From positions 33,043,756 through 33,107,755 of the forward strand of contig CM030715.1 of NCBI GenBank assembly GCA_017979445.1: 64,000 bases of DNA. Direction: 5' to 3'. Source of the stretch: Akebia trifoliata (Eukaryota; Streptophyta; Magnoliopsida; Ranunculales; Lardizabalaceae). Position 1 is the stretch's first letter, and every line of letters begins with the position of its first letter. The translations under genes and the position numbers were made by a program. A model generated the notes under the pieces. The model saw only the letters and a program-made list of their open reading frames with translations, was not told where the DNA came from and made no database searches. Below are positions 23,290 through 35,520 of this stretch, one piece after another.

Positions 23290-24272
23290 AACACACGTAA
23301 AAATACATTAAATACACCTAGGAGTATTTTTAGAGACCACGCTAAGAAGATCGATAGCGTGGGATTCACATTTTACTGGTCAAAAAAACTTGTGAAGAAA
23401 GAAAAAAAAAATTACTTAATGAATCCTAATTTTTAGTGAACGTTTTCCTTCTCAACACAACTCCCTCCCCTCTTCAATTTGATGAGATCACTCATTCAAA
23501 TTGAATTAATCTGACGACTTCAAACTATTGATACACAACACACGTAAAAATACATTAAATACACCTAGGAGTATTTTTAGAGACCACGCTAAGAAGATCG
23601 ATAGCGTGGGATTCACATTTTACTGGTCAAAAAACTTGTGAAGAAAGAAAAAAAAATTACTTAATGAATCCTAATTTTTAGTGAACGTTTTCCTTCTCAA
23701 CACAACTCCCTCCCCTCTTCAATTTGATGAGATCACTCATTCAAATTGAATTAATCTGACGACTTCAAACTATTGATACACAACACACGTAAAAATACAT
23801 TAAATACACCTAGGAGTATTTTTAGAGACCACGCTAAGAAGATCGATAGCGTGGGATTCACATTTTACTGGTCAAAAAAACTTGTGAAGAAAGAAAAAAA
23901 AAATTACTTAATGAATCCTAATTTTTAGTGAACGTTTTCCTTCTCAACACAACTCCCTCCCCTCTTCAATTTGATGAGATCACTCATTCAAATTGAATTA
24001 ATCTGACGACTTCAAACTATTGATACACAACACACGTAAAAATACATTAAATACACCTAGGAGTATTTTTAGAGACCACGCTAAGAAGATCGATAGCGTG
24101 GGATTCACATTTTACTGGTCAAAAAAACTTGTGAAGAAAGAAAAAAAAATATTACTTAATGAATCCTAATTTTTAGTGAACGTTTTCCTTCTCAACACAA
24201 CTCCCTCCCCTCTTCAATTTGATGAGATCACTCATTCAAATTGAATTAATCTGACGACTTCAAACTATTGAT
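23290..24272. repeat. Tandem array, four copies of a ~246-bp unit
   Basis: The landmark AACACACGTAAAAATAC begins at 23290, 23537, 23782 and 24029, giving unit lengths of 247, 245 and 247 bp. The last copy stops near 24,272. Differences between copies are mostly one or two bases in A-runs. Each unit carries a hairpin: CCACGCTA and TAGCGTGG separated by 10 bases. There is no coding capacity. Near-identity suggests a recent expansion. Confidence 0.95.
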
Positions 24273-26028
24273 CTAATCAATTAATGATGTCGACAGGCCC
24301 ATGCCAAGCATGGGATATCTTCGCACCATGAGGTAGACCCACCTTCAAGATGGACTAGTCCAATCTCTTCCCTGAATAGACAGATTTCTTCTTTCTCCGC
24401 CACCCTCACTCGAAATTAGGATTCAAGTTTGTTCACATCAAACCCCATTACCCGGTAAGGGCATTGAGATCAAGCACGAGGCTCTTCAAGGTGGGAGCAA
24501 TTGATACATATACATATATTTCGGAATGGAAGGTAAACCTTGATAAATAGATTGACCTTATCTTTTGCAATCGTTGAGATTAATGGGGTGTGTGTGTACA
24601 TGGGTTGAGATCCGTAGACTCATGAAAATGAATTTATATATTCACACAAAATCCTGCCCATGCAAGTGTGAAATCCAATGATTGGTATTCATCTTAGAGA
24701 TTGGTGTTATATTCTCGAGATACATTCTTTTAATCCTGATAATTGGATTTTGTATTTACAAGATCAAGATTGTGCATGAACATATGAGTTCCCTTTTTAT
24801 CCTAATCTTGTGTGTCAAGATCAAGGTAGACTCACAAGGAAACAAACTTGTTTATCTACTCAAATTGTATATCCCCTCTAATCCATTGGTATTAAATAAT
24901 GGTGATATGTGAGAAAGCACATGATCCTCCAAAAATAACATTTATCCTTTCTTCTACACTTAGATTCCTAGTTTGCTAATAAGTGATTTTGACATTCCCC
25001 CATATAAGTAGATTTTGGTTGGATATATTACAAAGTATAGTTAGCTTTTTTTCATCTTTCCATGAGCTTATCAAATACACTTGTACTCTAATGGGAAAAT
25101 CATTTTATTTTAATACAAAAAAATTGTGAAATAATTTCCTTCTAAATTTTATTTGGATCTCTAATCTTTTTGTAAAAGTTCCTTTGATGTGGAAATTCTA
25201 TTGCTTGAAATATTTGTTTCTTTTTCACTTTTTGGTTTCTTTCAAACTATTTCTAACTCAGAAACATTCCGACTGATGTCAATATAAATAAGAATAATAA
25301 AATTTTGAAAGATTCATCTTCAGCAGCAGATGGGGCAAGACAGTTCAGCATGAATTTTACAATTGCCTTCATAACAGCTCCATTCTATAACAAAAATTAG
25401 GACATCTACTTGGTCTGGTTGGAGAGTAGGCACAAGTTTAACTCAAATGGCAGAGTAATCAAACCTAGCTCAACTCGACCTGATCATAAAGCCTGATTTT
25501 ATATCTTATATAAGAAATATAAATAGAAGAATAACATTTATATCTTAAACAAAAACGCCTTGGAACATAAATAAAAGTATACAAAAATATTAACATATTA
25601 TTATATAGCCTCAGGTTCCGATTGAGTTAGTTTGCTCAAACCCTCGACCCGAATCAAGGCCGACTTTAGTTATTCTAAACTAGGCTCAACTAATGTTCTG
25701 TATAATTTGGCTCACTTGCCCATTAATTGGGTTGAGCCTGAGCGAGTAAACCCACCCAAATTACAGTCCTTCCAGAAATCACCTATTGTGAAGTCGTTTA
25801 CAAATTTGCAAGAGTCAAATCTTCCAAACACAAGTCTCAAGAGAGCAGAAAACAGAGTGAAAAGCTATGTGAGCAAAATGTTTCGAAGTATACCTTCTCA
25901 CCCAAAATTTACATAGTGTACTCTAAATATATGGCAGAGAATTGGCTTGAAAGAGTCTTGAGCTAGAAGTACTAGCAGGCAACAGAAAATCACAATGAGT
26001 ATTTATTATGTATTCATTCATATAAGGA
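24273..26028. other. Intergenic region upstream of the F-box gene 3' end
   Basis: No supported gene. The open frames near 24,682 and 25,632 have no recognisable homology. The part next to 26,029 is the likely 3' UTR of the F-box gene. Confidence 0.55.
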
Positions 26029-29000
26029 TTAGGTATGTGACTCATCATCTGATTCATTGTACTCAGATTCATTGTCGCCGTTGTCATCATCGTTGTCGTC
26101 AACCCCTGGATTACCTAGTAAAGTATTCAGAATCATTCGCTCCCAATTCCACCCAGTTCTCTGCATAAACCTATGCAAGCCAGAGGGTTCACCAGCCTCA
26201 TCTACAGCTGCTCTACTAGATGATGTGCTGTTCTCAGCATCGGGGCAGTACTTCAATACACACTTTCCTGATTGATGATCTATGACTTCCGCATCAAATG
26301 CAGGCGATAGAGGCCGCCCCACAACTTGAACATGGGACACACTTCAATATGCCCAATCGAATCAAACAAGAATAACATTAATCAGCAAATCATACCGCAT
26401 CAAATAGCTTCAGATTAATTTAACTTATGCAGGTCTATTAAAACAATGCATGGCCTACCGCTTGGAATGCACCAAAAAAAAAAAACCTCTTTTAACCATC
26501 AGATGAGATACAACTGCAGTCTCAAAAAACCCTCTGGGATTCTTAAATGCCCTAAATGAAACTAATGAAAACATAGTCGCACTTCCAAAGGGAGTTGTGG
26601 GGACACCCTGTCTCATAAAAAAAATAAAAATTTAATGATAATATGATATCTGTGCTGAACCATAGCATCCTAATGTATTATAGACTCCATGGTGTTTCTG
26701 CTATGGTGCTGAACTCCATTACAGCAAAAACTTAATAGATTTTTTGGTTTTCTTATCAGCTTATCCTAGCCAATCTTCACACCTGAGGATATCTGGCGAG
26801 GACATCGTAAAGCCATGTAGGTTTACAAGTGTACTATAATAGTAGTCCAAGGGCAGGTCATGACTAGGAGGGTAAGTGTTCAATGCCCATCTGAAAGGCA
26901 GTATCTATAGGCATGGGAATTGTTCTATCTTGGAACACAAAACCAGAACGAGTCCACAGAATAATCACAACTGAATGCTCAAACAAAATAGAAAAATGGA
27001 ATGTGCGAGTGACTGACCATATATAGAACAACTCATCCATTTCTTGTCTCTGGACCCTACCCAGAAGCTCAATCTGCAGAATTCCACCGATGCACAGAAC
27101 AGGCTCTGGTAGCTTGAATTTCTGTAACCTATTTTCCTGTTTGATACACATCATAAAAGCTGTTAAAATTTTTGATGACAAATTCAACTTACAAAATTGG
27201 ATTCTACTTGCATTCATTTGAAACTAAAGAGGAACATTTCAGAGATAAATAATTTCAAACTCCTATAACAATAACAAAGACTACAGAATTTGTACCTGCT
27301 TCCTAGGGATTAAAGGGGTCGGGTTTGGGTCAGACATGAGTATATCCATATCTGATTTCTTATTCGGATCCAACTTGGGTCCTATTAGCTAAAACCATAT
27401 CCGAACCATTTTGCTTTCACTAAATTCGGATCCAACTGGATGAATTATTTGATTCAGGTTGTGGATAATTTTGGACCTTTTTGCATTTTTATTGCTATAT
27501 TTCTTTTCTAATTGTCATACCATTCTATTTTACTACATTAAAGTAGTAGAAAAAATATCTTATGCAAAACAAAAAAATATAATTTTCAAAGCAATATATC
27601 ATTCGGGATCCCGATCTGACTAAAGGTCAAGGGACATCAATCCATATTCGACCCATCTTTTTATTTGGGTCTACTCCAAGGGTCCAAACCCATCAAATTC
27701 GGATTTGGATCACTTGGATTTCGGAAAAAATCTGACTCATTTTATGCCCTACTGCTTCCATTTTAATTATGTAAATACTAGAAAACATAGGATTTCTTTT
27801 TTCTTTTTTCTTTTTCTTTTTTTTGTTTTTACCCCTTTTTTCTGATTGGCAGAAGCCATAAGGGATTCAGAGGTCAGATGATTGACCACGCTTTCTCAAG
27901 CTACTACAGCAAGGATGGAAGAAAGTATTTTAAGCTAAAAAGCAAAAATAAATTTTCTGCCAAAATCATCATCTGCAGAAAGAGGTGCTTGTGCTCCATA
28001 ATTACATTCTAACAATCACTTGATGAGTTATTACAGATTCACAATGTCAAGAGACATAAATACCTGATAATATAAAAGGAGAGGGAACATTCAACTTAAA
28101 TTCCAGGACTCACCTGGGCCATAGGAAATTCTGGAGAAATATACGTCCAGGATACATAGTCATGAACAGATTTCTGGCCTGCAGCAAGCTCATCCATGAG
28201 AAGTCTTCCGATTCCCAGCGGTGAATTCAGATGGCCCATTCGAAAACGCACAGCCTTGGCTGAATATATAGGAAAACCATACTGGAAATACGCTGTGTAG
28301 TAGAGAAGAACATATTTAACATCAGCAAAAGAAAAAATGCAAGCTTGGATATTACCACATATATTTATATGAAAATATCAAGAAAATAACCTTGGAATGG
28401 TTGTATGTTGATTTCAGTAATAAAACACAGCTTGGAAATCAATCTATAAGTTAATGTCTCAGGCACTGTAGGATCACTTTCTCCTTCACTTGACCAGTAA
28501 GAAGCCTTCTCTTCAACTCTATCTCTTGGTTCCAATGTGTTCTGAATACTCTCATCTGGATAATTATCAGTGCTGGATGCACTAATGGCCTCCAAAATGC
28601 AATCTTTCCTCATTATAGGTGCAAGTCCTCGAGCTAGAAAGGCATACACTCTATGGTTCCTCTCCAAACTTCCCGGTTCCTCAGAATTGTTAGACCAAAC
28701 CTCTATAGCATCTATCACGCTGTTTACTTCAATGGCATTTGAAGCACTTGCTACTTCTGGAAACAATCTTAAGAACAGCTTTTTGCATAAATCATTTGCG
28801 ATCACTGCAGAACATTTTAGAGACTAATCAGAATCATTAAAAACAGCACATAGTAGTGTTCTCTTTCTACAATTGCTAATCATATTCAGCATGGAAACTC
28901 GATTTTGACAAAACTTAACGCTCTTAAAAATCATCCAGAATCAAAATTACCATAACTAAATGAGGAAGCAATTAAAATATTTTTCACGTTGTTGTTTTGC

Positions 29001-32000
29001 AGTTTAAGCTTGTAGCTAAAATTGGTCAACCACAATAACAAGTACAACAAAACAAAAAAAAGCATCCCAGAGGACCAAGACACTAACCACAGTATAACCC
29101 ACAATTATTCCCATTGAGGACAATCTAACCTCAAGCTCCTTTTACTTGTTGTAATGAGTGGTTAGGGATTTTGCTGACTTTGGATGCTAGGTAAGGTGAG
29201 AAAGTGTTGAGCTAAGATCTAATATAAAAAGAAAAATAAAGGTTACTGTAGAAGTCCTACTGATCTGAAGTAGCTCCTAAGTCCCTCTTGTAAGCACCGG
29301 TGTGGTACCTTCCAATAATCCTCCGACGCCCAAGTTAAAGTTGCAGAGATAACAGTATAAAAGAAAAACAGTTTCAGCCTTTGTTCTTCCGACTAAAAGA
29401 TCTTTTCTCCTCCATTGATTCCTATATTTATAGGTTCTTCCTTCAAATCAGGATTTCCCCTTTAATCGGGATTCGATTAAGGTGAATCCCCTGATTGCAA
29501 GGATCCTAAACGAAATTTGAATCTCTAAGATTGAGTCCAAGATTTTTGAGGGATCTCTTCCAAGATCTTCGAACTTGACATGGGTAATTATGCAGATATT
29601 CGGATTAGGCCTGCCCTACTAAGCAGGCTAGGTCTTCCCTTATGTTGTCTTGCCCTATCAATCAGACTAGACGCTACTACCTTGGTCTACCACGCTACTA
29701 AGCAAGTTTGGATTTACTGGCTCGCTCTAACTACCACTTGCTTGGCTAGGACAAGCGTACGGTCTAGATAACGTACCATTATTACCCTCCACATTTACCC
29801 CCTCTCGAGCAGACCTGAAGTTTTGCCATCTACTCGAGACATATATGTCTCTCCTGATTGGTTGTCAGTATCTCCTATCATTATTTCTGTCGTTAACGTC
29901 TCGACACATTAATTGTAACATCGTTTCGACTTTTTTTTAAACGACTGAGACGAATTGTCCCTCATCCGTAGTTGTACTCGTGCCCATTAACATCCTCACT
30001 AAACCCAAGGGCTGCGATGATTAGGTTAGAGGTGGTTATCCTCTGCAGGCGTACGTCCTCCTCCTTACTCTATTATAAATAAGGGATCCTCAATCACTTT
30101 CTCTTTCTATTATTCTTTTATCTTTGCGAATTCATCTTTTGGTGCCTCTAAAGTTTTCCAAACCTTTAGCCATTTTTACCTTATCTCGTTTAGAGGTAAT
30201 TTTCTACTTTCCATTTTACTGTTTACTCCTCTTTAGTTTCTAGCTCTTTAATGGCCATCAAGATCGTCCAACTCCGTAAAGATTTTTTGATCCCCACCTT
30301 TGTATCTGTTAGGGTTTGCAAAAATCCTAACCACCCTGACGAATGTTGTCAGAGGGAAATCTTAGTTTACGCTGGCCCAATTAAGGCTGCCCTAAGCTTC
30401 CCTCTCTCTTGGGTCTCGTGATCAAGAACTACTTTCTGCATTTGAATCGTGATCACCTTCGTCAAGAGGTGAGAGATCTTGCCTTTCTTTCTGTTGGTTC
30501 TCTATGCGTTGACTCAATGCTCGGTTCTATTTAACTAAGTCATCCATTCTTTTATGCATCTCTACTTGTTTCTTTCTCATCTCTTCAAGCTGATTCAAAG
30601 GAATAGTCTCCATGGTAGGTGCAACAAGTGGATGAGCGTTTGGTCATTGTTTCGACTGAAATCAATTTGTTGTAACAATCCCCACAGACGGCGCCAAATT
30701 TGTAGAGGCGGAATCGAGTTTTACCTTGATCGACTCCGCTCTACTGATCCGAAATAGCTCCTAAGTCCCTCCTGTAAGCACCGGCGTGGTACCTACCAAT
30801 AATCCTCTAATGCCCAAGTTAGAGTTGCAGATATAACAGTATAAAAGAAAAACAGTTTCAACCTTTGTTCTCCCGGCCAAAAGATCTTTTCTCCTTCATT
30901 GATTCCTCTATTTATAGGCTCTTCCTTCAAATCAGGGTTTCCTCTTTATTGGGGTTCGATTATGGTGATTCCCCTAATTGCAAGGATCCTAAACGGAATT
31001 TGAATCTCTAAGATTGAATCAAAGATTCTTGGGGGATCTCTTCTGAGATCTTCGGATCTGACAAGCATAGTCCAAAAGTATGCAGATATTCGGATTAGGC
31101 ATGCCCTGCTAAGTAGGCCAGGTCTCCTCTTATATTGTCTTGCCCTATCAATCAGACTAGATGTTACTACCTTGGTCTACCCTACTGCTGGGCAGGGTTG
31201 GATTTACTGGCTTGCTTCAAGTACCACTTGCTCGGCTAAGACACGTGTACAGTCTAGATAACGTACCATTATTACCCTCCACAGTTACAAAGAAGACAAC
31301 TTTAAAAAAAAAAACAAAAGCAAACAAACCAACAATGTCTACCTATTGAAGACCTTGGAATACTAGATCCTAGAAAAATACAACATGCACCTATACCAAT
31401 TGGAATAGAAGACTTTTAATGGACACAATAATCTCATAGACCTCTCTCTTCCCCCCAACAAATTTTTTTACATTCTTTGCCACCTAAAATAGGAAATAGG
31501 GGAAATCTCCTCATGACCCAGCTTCTGAAGGCAAAATCCATAATAGACCAGCCTCAAAAGAGAGCCATAGCCAATTTGCAATCTCTTGCAAGACCCAATA
31601 AATCATAAAAGACAAATTCAAAACAATGTTAGCAAACTACAGTTATGAAAATACGATCTATTGATTCACTATTTGCCTTGCACATAGCATAAATTGATCA
31701 AGAGGGATTGGTAGCCAATTGTTAGCATTTTATCTGAGAAGATGGATTGCACCAAAAACTAGATCCTTGATGGAACTTTAAAAAAAATAAAAATAATAAG
31801 CAAATGGGTTGGTAGTTAGTAATTAGTGGGTTAAGGCAGGTCTTGAACTCAAGTCATGGTATCAAAACTCAGACTTTACCAATTTAGCAATCTGACACCT
31901 TCCTTGAGGGAACTTTTAATTTCCATACGGAAGAAGCTGAGAAGGATTGGATAGAGAATGATGAAAGTGTGGTCAAATGAATTCACCATTAACACACACC

Positions 32001-34504
32001 CCTTCCACTCTTCTGCCCATACTCAATGGGTTGACGAGAATGTCTTCCAACTGGGGTAAAAAAAAAAAACATTAAATTTACTTTCTAACCATTTAGGTTT
32101 CAAAGTTCCAAGACCTATAATCACCTTCCCAGATTGTGAAGTCATATTAACCAGCTATCTTTCCTGGTTTTGAGAGAAGAGGGGGGAGAAGCAGCTTCGT
32201 TCATACTCACACCACCTGACTTCCCAAAATTTGATCCTATCTCCTTTGTTGATCAAGAAGCAGCTCCCAAGGAACAAACTATCATGAACCTTGATTATGT
32301 CCTTCCATATGACACAACCATAGGATCTACTACTTGCGCCACTTCCCCACCCATAATTTTTTATCAGGTTTCTCCCCAACCTTCAAAGTCATTTTCCTAT
32401 GAGAGCTCTGTTCATATTCCTAAGCCTATTAAAATAAAAAACTCCAACATTCTTGAAGCAAAACTGCTTTCCAATCCACTAGATGATATTAAAATTGTTG
32501 TCCTTATCAGGATAATGATCCCTCCAATCTATTTACCACAGTAGTTAGCATTCTAAAAAGAAACAATAGCTAATCGGAAGATGAGATACAGTACTTCTAA
32601 TGAGAACGATTTTACATACTTGTAAAAGGTAATTAGTTTTCCAATTAGCCAATCTACAACCTCTCTGTGATAGGATTCCAGATTACATTAGAGAGATACT
32701 TGGCCCCTAAGTTAAGGCCAAGTTACGCGGAGGGTAGAATTTGATAGTGAAACATAAGAAGTCAGCAAGTTTCTCTATATTATCATCGTCCACCAAATCA
32801 AACACCTTGCTCACTCCCAAGTTGAGACTCAACATAAAACAGCTTCAAACCTACAAAGTAGTTCCTCTAAGAAGACTAATTGCTTCATACTTCCCCAAGA
32901 ACAAGATGATACCATCTTCAAAAATGGAAGATTCTGACATTATCATTGTAACTGTGAAACTTTCTATTGTGCAAGTCTCCATAGCTTTTGAAATTAACCT
33001 ACTAAGAGGGAGGGGAGAGAAAGGGTCAGCTTGACCTAAACCCCTTGGACATGAGATAATTAGTTGGAAAACAACTAATCAGCATTAAGTTGCCAGAGGC
33101 AACACGTTTTTCAATCCAATTTGTCCACTTCTGGCCGCATCCCAATCTAGATGGTAATCCATAAAGCCCCTGTGAACCATAGGCCTTTCCATATCCACCT
33201 TATACCCCACAACTCTTTTCTTAGTTCTAAATTCGATGCAATCATTGGCCAACAGAACTCTACATGGTATCTTCCTTTTCCACACAAAATCCCCTCATTC
33301 CAGAAGAAGATTTGAAGAAGGAATTTCCTAATTATCACTACCAAAAATTTCACGATAATCTTATATATAGACCCCACCAGGCCAATTGGTCTTAAAACAT
33401 TTATGTTTTCAGCTCCTTGCTTTTTCAGCACTAAGACTATGAAGTTACTATTGGATGAATAATCTAGGAATCCATGCTCTTGAAAGTCTTGTAAAGCCTT
33501 CAGAAATTGACCACAGACAATCTCCCAACACGATTTAAACAAAACTCGTAAAAAACATTTAAGGTTCAGGTCTCTATCTCCATCTAATCTCTTGATTGCA
33601 AAAAGGATTTCAACCTCTTCAAAAGGCCTATCAAGCCAATCAGTCAATATAGGACAAAGAAAATAAAATTGCAAGTCATCCCACGTTTATACAAAGCCAA
33701 CTCATTATATAGATTTTCATAGAACCTTACCAATTCTTCTCTAGTATCCTCTTCCTCTTCCATAATAGCCTCCATGTCCATGCATCTTAGGTCTAAGATT
33801 CGTTGCTGGAAAATGGGTTTCAAACAGAAAAAAATTTGCTTTTTCCAAGTACCACCCACCATTATTTCAAGCAAGGTTTAAAATATAATATCGATAGATT
33901 GTTTCAGTTAATGACAATGATGAGGTATCAGCCGATACATTCGATACAAACCAATATATTCTGATACATTCCCAAAACATTCAGTGTTTCGGGATCAATG
34001 TTTCACATCAGTCTCGGCCTATACAAACCATTCCAATATTTTTAACCATGATTTTGAGGTCATTTTTCATGAGGACAAAAGTAAAATTGCTGGGTGGCAA
34101 CTTGCAAGAAACGTCAAAAACAGATAGAGCCAAGCCAACCACACGAAAGTGTTTAATGAGAAAGCTAAAAGAGTTATTAGTAATGGTCATAACACGAACC
34201 CAATATTCAAAGTAAAACACCCTTCCACGTGTGACTTGTTCAATGACTACCATAATTTAATCGTTATAGTTGTATCAATGTAACCCTAGAAAACTAGTAA
34301 GATATACAAGTAAAAGTAACTCGAGGCATCAAACTAACAAAATAGTAAAATGGAATTATTATAGCATTTGAGCTCACCGAATTGGCGCCAAGAACGCGAG
34401 ACAGAACTAACACGAACAATATCAGATGGATCATCTAAATATGAAAGAATGGCCATTGACATGTCATGGTCAAGCAACTGTAGGAAATCACTACATTTCT
34501 CCAT
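26029..34504 (-). CDS. F-box protein, At4g00755-like
   Basis: Five coding exons on the minus strand join in frame to 383 residues: 34504-34378, 28804-28391, 28292-28114, 27136-27018, 26341-26029. Exon 1 encodes the F-box (DFLQLLDHDMSMAILSYLDD, then PSDIVRVSSVSRSWRQF, residues about 6-42). Later blocks match the Arabidopsis F-box protein At4g00755 family: AISASSTDNYPDESIQNTLE, RASYWSS-type KASYWSSEGESDP, YGFPIYSAKAVRFRMGHL, FKLPEPVLCIGGILQIELLG and CVSHVQVVGRPLSPAF. The tail is acidic (DDNDDDNGDNESEYNESDDE). By family it should be the substrate adaptor of an SCF ubiquitin ligase; its target is unknown. An in-frame TAA upstream of the first Met supports the start. Intron 1 is 5,573 bp and packed with transposons. 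Confidence 0.93.
29247..31283 (-). mobile_element. Small non-autonomous LTR retroelement, complete
   Basis: Two direct repeats, 29247-29793 (547 bp) and 30701-31283 (583 bp), both begin TGTAGA and end CCCTCCACA. The 5-bp duplication GTTAC flanks the element at 29242-29246 and 31284-31288. Read on the minus strand, the 30701-31283 repeat is the 5' LTR. It is followed within a few bases by TGGCGCCGTCTGTGGGGA, which looks like a tRNA primer-binding site, and GAGAGGGGGTAAA, a polypurine tract, abuts the other LTR. The internal part is only about 900 bp and holds a gag-like open stretch with stops, but no reverse transcriptase or integrase. LTR1 lacks about 30 bp found near the start of LTR2. Confidence 0.92.
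31400..33880 (-). mobile_element. Decayed LINE remnant
   Basis: Broken frames on the minus strand follow the order of a plant LINE ORF2: ELVRFYENLY, an RT start (LRPIGLVGSIYKIIVKFL and WNEGILCGKGR), a degenerate RT middle (LISKAMETC near 32,990, then RLANWKTNYLLQ), YGCVIWKDI and GDRIKFWEVRWC near 32,200-32,320, and a very degraded zf-RVT tail near 31,650. Many stops and shifts show it is old. It is interrupted by the SINE at 31780-31901. Confidence 0.75.
31780..31901 (-). mobile_element. tRNA-derived SINE with target duplication
   Basis: On the minus strand a tRNA-like head is seen: A-box-like TTGCTAAATTGGTAAAG and B-box-like GAGTTCAAGACC. Then follow CTAACTACCAACCC and a T-rich end. CCTTGATGGAACTTT (31765-31779) and CCTTGAGGGAACTTT (31902-31916) flank it as a 15-bp target duplication with one change. 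The 122-bp length and the sequence match the SINE at 56338-56459. Confidence 0.8.
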
Positions 34505-34811
34505 TTCAAGTCTAAATGGACGAAATTATAATCACGCATTCAACAACCTCTTGCATACCAAAACCTGATGACATTTAAGATTAAAATAAAAACATTTTTC
34601 ATCAGTATCAATAATGAGCACATTTGGACCAAATGATATGGAATTAACAACAACAAAAAAACAAAAAACAAAAAAAATCAAAGAATTCATGAGAGTTAAA
34701 AAACCAAATCCACATAAAAACTATCAAAAATTATTTGGACCCGCCAATTTCTAAACCTAACACATTTCAATAATAATTGTTTTTCTGATGTAAACTGGAT
34801 TAATATAGGCT

Positions 34812-34930
34812 ACAATCACAAAATCACATTTTATATAGATTACAAACATCTAATTTATATATATAAATTAGATGTTTGTAATCTATATAAATGTGATTTT
34901 GTGATTGTATATATATATATATATATATTT
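34812..34930. repeat. Long near-perfect palindrome plus (TA)n
   Basis: Arms 34812-34860 and 34861-34909, each about 49 bp, are almost exact reverse complements with no spacer (outer ACAATCACAAAATCACATTT, centre TTTATATATATAAA). A (TA)n run of about 20 bp follows. It lies in the proposed leader intron of the F-box gene. Confidence 0.92.
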
Positions 34931-35385
34931 TAAACAATCATATTTACATGAAAAAAAAAAAAATACCCAAAAATAATCTATACCAGTCAACCAAAACCCA
35001 AAACTAATCTATACCAATCAACCCAGGCTAGTTTTCTTTCTTGGACTAAATAATTTGGGTTCCGAACAACTCATTGAGGTGATTCACATTGGAATTCTCG
35101 CTCCGATACCTCCGAGATCAAGATGACTCCCCCGAGATTTAAAACCATGATTGAATTTGAAACCCTTACTATTCAATGGGGGATCCAGGAAAATTACAAT
35201 AATAATGGGAATATTGAGAACAAGTGATAGTGGAGGGACAATCAGAATCAATAAATCGAGCGAAAATATAAAATTAAATTGGAAAAAAAATGTCGCTTTT
35301 TTTATTGGGGGTGAATACAACAAAAATTAAATGACTTTGGGGGAAAAACCCTAAGAGAGAGAGAGAGAAGGAGAGACGAATGTAC

Positions 35386-35456
35386 CTTTTTGCAGGAACG
35401 AAGACAAGAACCGAAGCACCTCCCCTAACAAAACCCTAAGAAAGAGAAAAAGAAAA

Positions 35457-35492
<36 letters not shown>

Positions 35493-35520
35493 GGGTTTAT
35501 TCGTTTTGGGAGGTGGGGGG
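35386..35520 (-). promoter_or_regulatory. Probable 5' leader exon of the F-box gene
   Basis: On the minus strand a pyrimidine-rich leader with a (CT)n run (35,461-35,490) and two AAACCCTAA/TTAGGGTTT-like motifs ends in AAAAG|GTACAT at 35386. A fitting acceptor (CATCAG|GTTTTGG) lies at 34564, 60 bp before the start codon. The upstream end is a guess. No TATA box was identified. Confidence 0.5.

Larger units (their letters stand above)
28805..34377 (-). other. 5.6-kb first intron of the F-box gene
   Basis: Donor GTGAGC after the F-box exon and acceptor CTGCAG before exon 2 join in phase (G|TG gives Val). The intron contains a complete small LTR element, a SINE and a LINE remnant, listed separately, yet the reading frame across it is intact. 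Confidence 0.85.

Noticed and set aside
23290..24272. CRISPR-like or phage-type repeat array
   Set aside because: The repeats are contiguous 246-bp units without unique spacers, in plant nuclear DNA.
32170..32544. 124-codon plus-strand frame
   Set aside because: It is the antisense of the LINE remnant, whose minus-strand frames show recognisable ORF2 motifs.
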